A DNA stretch of 58,045 nucleotides from Sporosarcina koreensis (GTDB lineage: Bacteria; Bacillota; Bacilli; Bacillales_A; Planococcaceae): positions 8,098-66,142 of the forward strand of contig NZ_LQYA01000092.1 of assembly GCF_001531445.1 (NCBI RefSeq), in the 5' to 3' direction. Positions 53,254 through 58,045 of this stretch are shown in pieces; position 1 is the first letter of the stretch, and each line of letters opens with the position of its first letter. Under the pieces are notes generated by a model that did no database searches, was not told the DNA's origin, and saw only the letters and a list, made by a program, of their open reading frames with translations. The translations under genes and the position numbers were made by a program.

Positions 53254-54492
53254 ATGACAAATAGACTACAGTTAAAACTAAATTTCATAAGTATAATAAT
53301 ATTCACGTTATGTTTATTAATGGGGCGGTTCTTAAGTTATTCGTTTTTAGGATTCCCAGGTCTTTATTACAATTTAGGAATCATTTTTGCATGGGTTTTG
53401 TTGATTTTTTATATGAGTGAAACTAAGAAGATGTTTTTTTCTATAGACATTTTCTTGCTTTTAATTTTCATATTAATATCTTTAATAAGCTTATTAAATG
53501 AACAGCTTAGTGAGTATAGCACACAGAAAATATATGAAATATCATTTTATATATTGCCTTTGTTACTGCTAAGTAAATATATATTTAAAACTAAGAAAGA
53601 CTTTAAATATTTTTTCATTACAAGTTATTATATCGCCTTAATTTTCTGTGTTATAGCTGTAATATTATCGCTATTGAATGGATCTCTACTAAGCGGTCGC
53701 TTAAGTGCTTTTGGTGGGGGTCCTATAACTTTTTCTAGAATATTGATGTTAGGTTTACTTTCAGGAATAATCCTCTATATTGATAGTTATCGAAAAAAGT
53801 CTATGTCTTTATGGAAATTTGTTTATCTCCTATCGTTAATCTTCTTAGCAATTTCTATTGGATTAACTGGTTCCCGTCAATCATTTTTGGCAATGTTTTT
53901 ATGTTTGTTATTATTAGGGTTCTTTGTTTATTATTTAAGCTCTTTTAAAAGAAAAGTTAAAGGGTTTATTAGTTTTATTATGATATCTATGATATCAATA
54001 TTATCCATTTTTATATTTTTTGATGACATTATTAAAAACTCAACTATATATAGTAGAACAAAATTAATATTCCAAGAAGATAAAGGTGAATCAATTAACA
54101 TTAGACTTGAAATGTTAAAAACATCATTTATTCATTTTAAGGAAAAATGGTATATGGGTACAGGATTGGGGACTTTTGAAAATTATAATAATGCTGGTTT
54201 TTTATATCCACACAATGTCTTGGCTGAAATTGCTATGGAAGTTGGGTTATTAGGAGTTGTATGTTTATGTATACTTATCTGTATTCCTTTTTTTATTGTA
54301 GTTAGTACTTTAGTTTTTAAAAAGCAAAATGATATATATATATATGGTCTTTTCACTATATATATTTACTTCTTAATTACTTCGATGATTAGCGGTGACT
54401 TTTTCGATAATCGTTGGATATGGATAACAGTTAGTCTAGTTCTAATTTATAGGACAAGAATTATAAAAAAAGTGAATTTATATGAAGGGTGA
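53254..54492 (+). CDS. Wzy-type O-antigen polymerase/ligase-like membrane protein, 2
   Basis: A 412-residue, very A/T-rich gene for a protein with ~11 helices and a moderately long external loop (~265-310: YSRTKLIFQEDKGESINIRL, FKEKWYMGTGLGTFENY, YPHNVLAEIAMEVGLLG). The G-x-G-x-G-T-F and P-H-N elements match Wzy_C proteins. It begins three bases after the flippase stop, so it is probably the repeat-unit polymerase of this cluster. Weak ribosome site. Substrate unknown. Confidence 0.8.
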   Translation: MTNRLQLKLNFISIIIFTLCLLMGRFLSYSFLGFPGLYYNLGIIFAWVLLIFYMSETKKMFFSIDIFLLLIFILISLISLLNEQLSEYSTQKIYEISFYILPLLLLSKYIFKTKKDFKYFFITSYYIALIFCVIAVILSLLNGSLLSGRLSAFGGGPITFSRILMLGLLSGIILYIDSYRKKSMSLWKFVYLLSLIFLAISIGLTGSRQSFLAMFLCLLLLGFFVYYLSSFKRKVKGFISFIMISMISILSIFIFFDDIIKNSTIYSRTKLIFQEDKGESINIRLEMLKTSFIHFKEKWYMGTGLGTFENYNNAGFLYPHNVLAEIAMEVGLLGVVCLCILICIPFFIVVSTLVFKKQNDIYIYGLFTIYIYFLITSMISGDFFDNRWIWITVSLVLIYRTRIIKKVNLYEG

Positions 54493-54495
54493 AAA

Positions 54496-55728
54496 ATGAA
54501 AATCTTAATTCTCCATCAATATTTTCTTGGGCAAAACGATCCAGGAGGTTCGAGGTTTAACCAATTTGTTAAGTATTGGGAAGAGCAAGGACATGAAATT
54601 ACAGTCGTCGCTGGAACAGTGCACTATGCCACTGGAAAAAAGGAAGAGAAATACAAAGGTAAGTGGGTTGTAAAAGAAGACTACTCTAAAAGGGTGAAAC
54701 TTGTACGGACCTACGTATCTGAAGCTTATAACAAGTCATTTATTGGTAGATTATGGGGTTACTTCTCATTTACAGTTTCTTCTTTATGGGCTATTTTATT
54801 TCATGTGAAAAGACATGATGTTATTGTTGTCACTTCACCTCCGCTATTCGTTGGTATCACCGGTATATTAGCGAAGTGGTTTAAACGGACACCAATGGTT
54901 TTTGAAATACGTGATCTTTGGCCGGAGTCGGCAATCGATACAGGTGTATTATCGAATAAATTGATCATAAAGATTGCTTATTTAATTGAAAAATTGTCTT
55001 ACCGCTTTGCAAATAAAATCAATGTGCTTACGCCTGCTTTTAAACAGTCTTTGATATCTAAAAAGGGTATTTCATCTGAGAAAATATGCTTTATTCCTAA
55101 TGGGGCAGATTTGGATATTTTCCAACCGGGTCAGAAAGAGAACTGGGTAAGGGATAAATACAATCTACATAACAAATTCGTCGTTACTTATATGGGAGCA
55201 CATGGCGTAGCTAATCATTTGGAATCTTTATTAGAAGTTGCGCAAGAATTTGAACATGACGAGGATGTCGTAATTGTATTGATTGGGGACGGCATGCGAA
55301 AGGCAGACCTGATGCAAAAAATGGATGAAGAGAACATATCGAATCTTCTTTTCATCGAATCCCAGCCTAAACATACAATTCCAGATTTTTGTAACGCTTC
55401 AGATATATGCACGGCTGTCTTAAAGAAAGTGGACACGTTTAAGACGGTTTATCCAAATAAGGTGTTCGACTACATGTCATGTGCCAAGCCTATTCTTCTT
55501 GGAATTGATGGTGTTGCAAGAGAGCTAATTGAAGAAAGCGGTTCTGGGTATTATGTTGATCCCGAAGATCCTAAAGCTTTTGCAGCTAAAATTCGTGAAT
55601 TGAAATCGAAGCAGGATTTAATGAAAACCTTAGGCGAAAATGGTCTAGCGTTTGTAAGAGAACACTTTAGTAGAGAAGGTCTAGCCAAGAAGTACATTGA
55701 TGAACTTGAGAAAGTGGTGCAGAAATGA
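54496..55728 (+). CDS. Family 4 glycosyltransferase (WbuB-like)
   Basis: A 410-residue GT-B enzyme. N-terminal LILHQYFLGQNDPGGSRFNQ, then VVTSPPLFVGITGILAKWFKRTPMVFEIRDLWPESAIDTG, a hallmark of WbuB-type GT4 transferases. The C-terminal donor domain carries VYPNKVFDYMSCAKPILLGIDGVARELIEESGSGYYVDPEDP, with the acidic EX7E-like region. It adds a sugar, often N-acetylfucosamine-type, to the lipid-linked unit; the exact donor is not readable. It overlaps the next gene by four bases (ATGA). Base composition returns to the cluster average. Confidence 0.88.
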   Translation: MKILILHQYFLGQNDPGGSRFNQFVKYWEEQGHEITVVAGTVHYATGKKEEKYKGKWVVKEDYSKRVKLVRTYVSEAYNKSFIGRLWGYFSFTVSSLWAILFHVKRHDVIVVTSPPLFVGITGILAKWFKRTPMVFEIRDLWPESAIDTGVLSNKLIIKIAYLIEKLSYRFANKINVLTPAFKQSLISKKGISSEKICFIPNGADLDIFQPGQKENWVRDKYNLHNKFVVTYMGAHGVANHLESLLEVAQEFEHDEDVVIVLIGDGMRKADLMQKMDEENISNLLFIESQPKHTIPDFCNASDICTAVLKKVDTFKTVYPNKVFDYMSCAKPILLGIDGVARELIEESGSGYYVDPEDPKAFAAKIRELKSKQDLMKTLGENGLAFVREHFSREGLAKKYIDELEKVVQK

Positions 55729-57005
55729 ACAAGTTATGTGTAGTCGGGTTAGGTTATATTGGACTTCCAACAGCAGCGATGTTTGCGAATCACGGTTGGC
55801 AAGTACTTGGGGTTGACGTAAATCAAAAAGCGGTTGACATGATTAATAAAGGACAGATACATATTGAAGAAGTCGGCCTTGGAGAAATGGTTGCGAAAGC
55901 AGTGAAAAATGGAAGTCTGAAAGCTTCAGAAAAGGTAGAGGAAGCTGATTCTTTCATTATTGCAGTACCAACCCCTCATACGGATGATAACACTGCAAAT
56001 CTAAAATATTTGATACAAGCAACTAATTCAGTGCTCGAAAAGGTTCAGAAAGGAAATGTAGTCATCGTCGAGTCAACAATTCCTCCAAGAACAATAAATG
56101 ACGTTGTGGCCCCGCTATTTGAGGCGGCAAATTGGAAGGTTGGCGAGGATATTTACTTAGCACACTGCCCAGAACGGGTTTTGCCTGGAAGAATCCTTAT
56201 TGAACTAGTCGAAAACAATCGGATTGTCGGCGGTATTAATCAGGCTTCAACTGAAAAAGCGGTAGAAGTGTATTCTACATTTGTAAAAGGCGAACTACTA
56301 CGCACATCTGCACTGAGTGCTGAAATGTCAAAGTTGATGGAAAACACGTATCGTGATGTGAATATTGCATTAGCCAATGAGTTAGTGAAAATATCTGAGA
56401 AACTTGGTATTGAAGCTTTGGAAGTAATCGAACTTGCGAACCAACATCCACGGGTGAACTTGCATTTGCCGGGACCAGGGGTCGGGGGGCATTGCTTAGC
56501 AGTAGATCCATATTTCATCATCGAAAAAGCGCCTGAGGAATCGCAATTGATCGCCAATGCTAGAATAATTAATAACTCAATGCCTGGTTTTGTGGTCGAT
56601 CAGGTCGGTAAAAGAGTAAAGGACAGAAGCTCGAAAATCGCTGTCCTAGGCTTAACATACAAAGGAAATATCGATGATGTGAGGGAAAGCCCGGCGATGG
56701 AAATTGTGGAGAAACTACTGGAAGAAGGATACACGCTCGGTGTGAACGACCCCCATATTGGTCAAGAACAAGTAGGATTCAAGATTTCCTCATTTACTGA
56801 TGCGGTGGAGGATGCGGAATGTATTCTTGTGTTAACGGATCATAATGAGTTTAAGAAGTTGGATGAAGAAGTGATTCTAGCGAAAGCAAAACGACCTTTG
56901 GTTTTTGATACTAGAAATTGTGTGCGAATTTCAAATGAGAAAATTGAGTACGTGAACTTCGGTAACCTTAAGGAGAAAGCTGCAATTGATATTACCATAA
57001 ATTGA
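55725..57005 (+). CDS. UDP-N-acetyl-D-mannosamine dehydrogenase (WecC-like), copy 2
   Basis: A 426-residue paralogue of the enzyme at 40781, with CVVGLGYIGLPTAAMFANHG, KLMENTYRDVNIALANELVKI, catalytic GPGVGGHCLAVDPYF and LGLTYKGNIDDVRESPAM. The two proteins align from end to end. Copy 1 has C-ending codons and this one does not, so they probably have different histories and serve different polymers, wall polymer versus this cluster's glycan. No UDP-GlcNAc 2-epimerase is visible in the window, so ManNAc supply must come from elsewhere. ATGA overlap with the glycosyltransferase. Confidence 0.9.
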   Translation: MNKLCVVGLGYIGLPTAAMFANHGWQVLGVDVNQKAVDMINKGQIHIEEVGLGEMVAKAVKNGSLKASEKVEEADSFIIAVPTPHTDDNTANLKYLIQATNSVLEKVQKGNVVIVESTIPPRTINDVVAPLFEAANWKVGEDIYLAHCPERVLPGRILIELVENNRIVGGINQASTEKAVEVYSTFVKGELLRTSALSAEMSKLMENTYRDVNIALANELVKISEKLGIEALEVIELANQHPRVNLHLPGPGVGGHCLAVDPYFIIEKAPEESQLIANARIINNSMPGFVVDQVGKRVKDRSSKIAVLGLTYKGNIDDVRESPAMEIVEKLLEEGYTLGVNDPHIGQEQVGFKISSFTDAVEDAECILVLTDHNEFKKLDEEVILAKAKRPLVFDTRNCVRISNEKIEYVNFGNLKEKAAIDITIN

Positions 57006-57061
57006 GTACTCTTGTTAGTTAGGCAGTGAATTTAAAATACGATAGAAACGTAGGCATTACT

Positions 57062-57664
57062 ATGAAAAGATTATTTGATCTTACCGTAAGTTTATTGGCG
57101 CTGATTTCTTTATCTATGATAATTGGGATAACAGCACTCTTAATTAGGTTAAAGATCGGTTCACCAGTTTTGTTCAAACAGCAACGTCCAGGCTTGAATG
57201 AGAAGCTATTTTATGTCTATAAGTTCCGTTCAATGACTAACGAACGTGATGAAGCAGGTGAGCTGTTGCCTGATGATATCCGCCTCACTTCTTTTGGTAA
57301 AGTGGTTCGGAATTTAAGTCTAGACGAGCTTCCACAGTTATGGAATGTATTGAAAGGTGACATGAGCTTTGTCGGACCCCGCCCATTATTGGTAGAGTAT
57401 TTGCCATTATACAACGAGCGGCAAGCAAGGCGACACGAGGTGCGTCCGGGGATTACTGGCTGGGCTCAGGTGAATGGTCGGAATGCAATATCATGGGAAG
57501 AGAAGTTTGAGTTGGATGTTTGGTATGTTGAGAACCGTTCTTTCTGGTTGGATATGAAGATTTTATTTATGACTGTCGCTAAGGTGTTCAAGTCTGAAGG
57601 AATTAGTCAGGATGGCCAGGCGACGATGAGGAAATTTGAAGGCAATAATGGAGGGAAGCAATAA
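57062..57664 (+). CDS. Initiating sugar-1-phosphate transferase (PglC/WcaJ-like)
   Basis: A 200-residue bacterial sugar transferase with a single N-terminal membrane segment: [45 protein letters not shown], the catalytic-type [26 protein letters not shown], and [14 protein letters not shown]. It moves a sugar phosphate (likely diNAcBac-1-P or a similar amino sugar) onto undecaprenyl phosphate. The small PglC-like size and the PglD-like gene that overlaps its stop favour bacillosamine. ATG 57062 is preferred to GTG 57026, since homologues begin at MKR. It overlaps the next gene by one base. Confidence 0.87.
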   Translation: MKRLFDLTVSLLALISLSMIIGITALLIRLKIGSPVLFKQQRPGLNEKLFYVYKFRSMTNERDEAGELLPDDIRLTSFGKVVRNLSLDELPQLWNVLKGDMSFVGPRPLLVEYLPLYNERQARRHEVRPGITGWAQVNGRNAISWEEKFELDVWYVENRSFWLDMKILFMTVAKVFKSEGISQDGQATMRKFEGNNGGKQ

Positions 57665-58045
57665 TGAAAGATATTGTAATATACGGATCTGGCGGGTTTG
57701 CACGCGAAATTGCACACTTAATTGAGGATATAAATGAAAAAGAAGCCCAATGGAACTTGCTTGGTTTTATTGATGATAATGAAGATAATCATGGAACTGT
57801 AATTAATGAACTTCCAGTTCTAGGTGGTATTGAATGGTTTAATGATAGAAAACTAACTTCTGTAGTTATGGGTATGGGTTCGCCAAATGCAAAGGCCAAA
57901 ATCATTTCAAACTTAAGGGATTTAACGAATGTCGATTTTCCTAATCTGATTCATCCTACAGTAAAGATTTCCCGATTTAACACTATGGGGCAAGGTAATG
58001 TAATATGCGAAGGTAACATATTAACAACTAATATTGTTATTAAAG
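57664..58045 (+). CDS. PglD/NeuD-type sugar O/N-acyltransferase, partial (runs off the window)
   Basis: The first 127 codons of an acetyltransferase with the N-terminal Rossmann-like part DIVIYGSGGFAREIAHLIED, FIDDNEDNHG, and the start of the left-handed hexapeptide helix (LIHPTVKISRFNTMGQGNVI). PglD proteins acetylate the 4-amino group of UDP-4-amino sugars. GGAGGG precedes ATG 57664, which overlaps the preceding stop (TAATG). The 3' end is cut by the window edge. Next to PglC- and PglF-like genes, it suggests a bacillosamine-type sugar; an aminotransferase (PglE) should follow. Confidence 0.88.
   Translation, partial: MKDIVIYGSGGFAREIAHLIEDINEKEAQWNLLGFIDDNEDNHGTVINELPVLGGIEWFNDRKLTSVVMGMGSPNAKAKIISNLRDLTNVDFPNLIHPTVKISRFNTMGQGNVICEGNILTTNIVIK

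Noticed and set aside
1..58045. tRNA or rRNA genes, prophage or complete insertion sequences
   Set aside because: No cloverleaf, rRNA motif, integrase, phage structural gene or intact transposase was seen.

Overview
The window looks like a chromosomal segment from a low-to-moderate GC Gram-positive of the Bacillales, most likely the Planococcaceae (Sporosarcina/Lysinibacillus-like). The grounds are strong purine-rich ribosome-binding sites, frequent TTG/GTG starts, SLH-anchored S-layer proteins, a Vpr-like subtilase, TagA/WecG-type wall-polymer genes, Bacillus-type 'holin-like' type I toxins and a structured repeat of the kind common in Bacillaceae. No rRNA or tRNA gene and no CRISPR array was recognised. 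All compositional statements are by eye.

Layout. (1) 0.2-17.5 kb: housekeeping and surface genes on a C-rich plus strand. They are a NodB deacetylase, a 1796-residue subtilase with six Ig-like repeats, a DHA2 drug pump on the minus strand, a DnaQ-like exonuclease, a membrane-anchored Lon-type protease domain, an RNHCP protein, a NERD protein, YhdT-PanF and an EamA transporter. (2) 17.8-24.6 kb: an XRE-cupin regulator followed by hydantoinase/oxoprolinase subunits A and B, an NCS1 permease and a DUF917 protein, with coding overlaps between several of them. (3) 24.8-27.1 kb: an SLH-CAP secreted protein and a type I toxin-antitoxin pair. (4) 27.6-36.9 kb: a nine-gene operon with a dipeptide-type ABC transporter, a Xaa-Pro dipeptidase, two M29/NicX-like metalloenzymes at its two ends and a GntR regulator. 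(5) 37-42.8 kb: repeat modules around a broken Rpn-family nuclease gene, a PDZ-less S41 protease, and two genes for a ManNAc-containing wall polymer. (6) 43.5-58 kb: the main S-layer gene, then a surface-polysaccharide cluster (TPR protein, two Wzy-like polymerases, Wzz, PglF-like dehydratase, Wzx, glycosyltransferase, a second UDP-ManNAc dehydrogenase, PglC-like and PglD-like enzymes) that runs off the end.

The most unusual signal is non-coding. Between the genes of regions 1, 3 and 5 lie about 80 copies of an 8-9 base word, ACGCATAA(A), repeated with an almost exact 20-base period and unrelated bases between. All copies have the same orientation. These arrays adjoin a ~37-base core element with complementary ends (CCCCTA...TAGGGG). 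In five places the core is followed by a second array with a 21-base period built on CGCAACRCAAY. The repeats are absent from the G-rich blocks (regions 2, 4 and 6), so they mark out a compositional mosaic.

Several regulatory devices can also be read directly. The clearest is upstream of the drug pump on the minus strand: a promoter, a 12-codon leader peptide MATIKIRIKLNG carrying overlapping Lys/Arg-X-Arg/Lys motifs, and an intrinsic terminator before the pump gene. This suggests macrolide-type ribosome-stalling attenuation. Two short holin-like toxins each face a convergent ~120-nt antisense RNA, and a 16-base palindrome lies just upstream of the promoter of the GntR-associated peptide operon.
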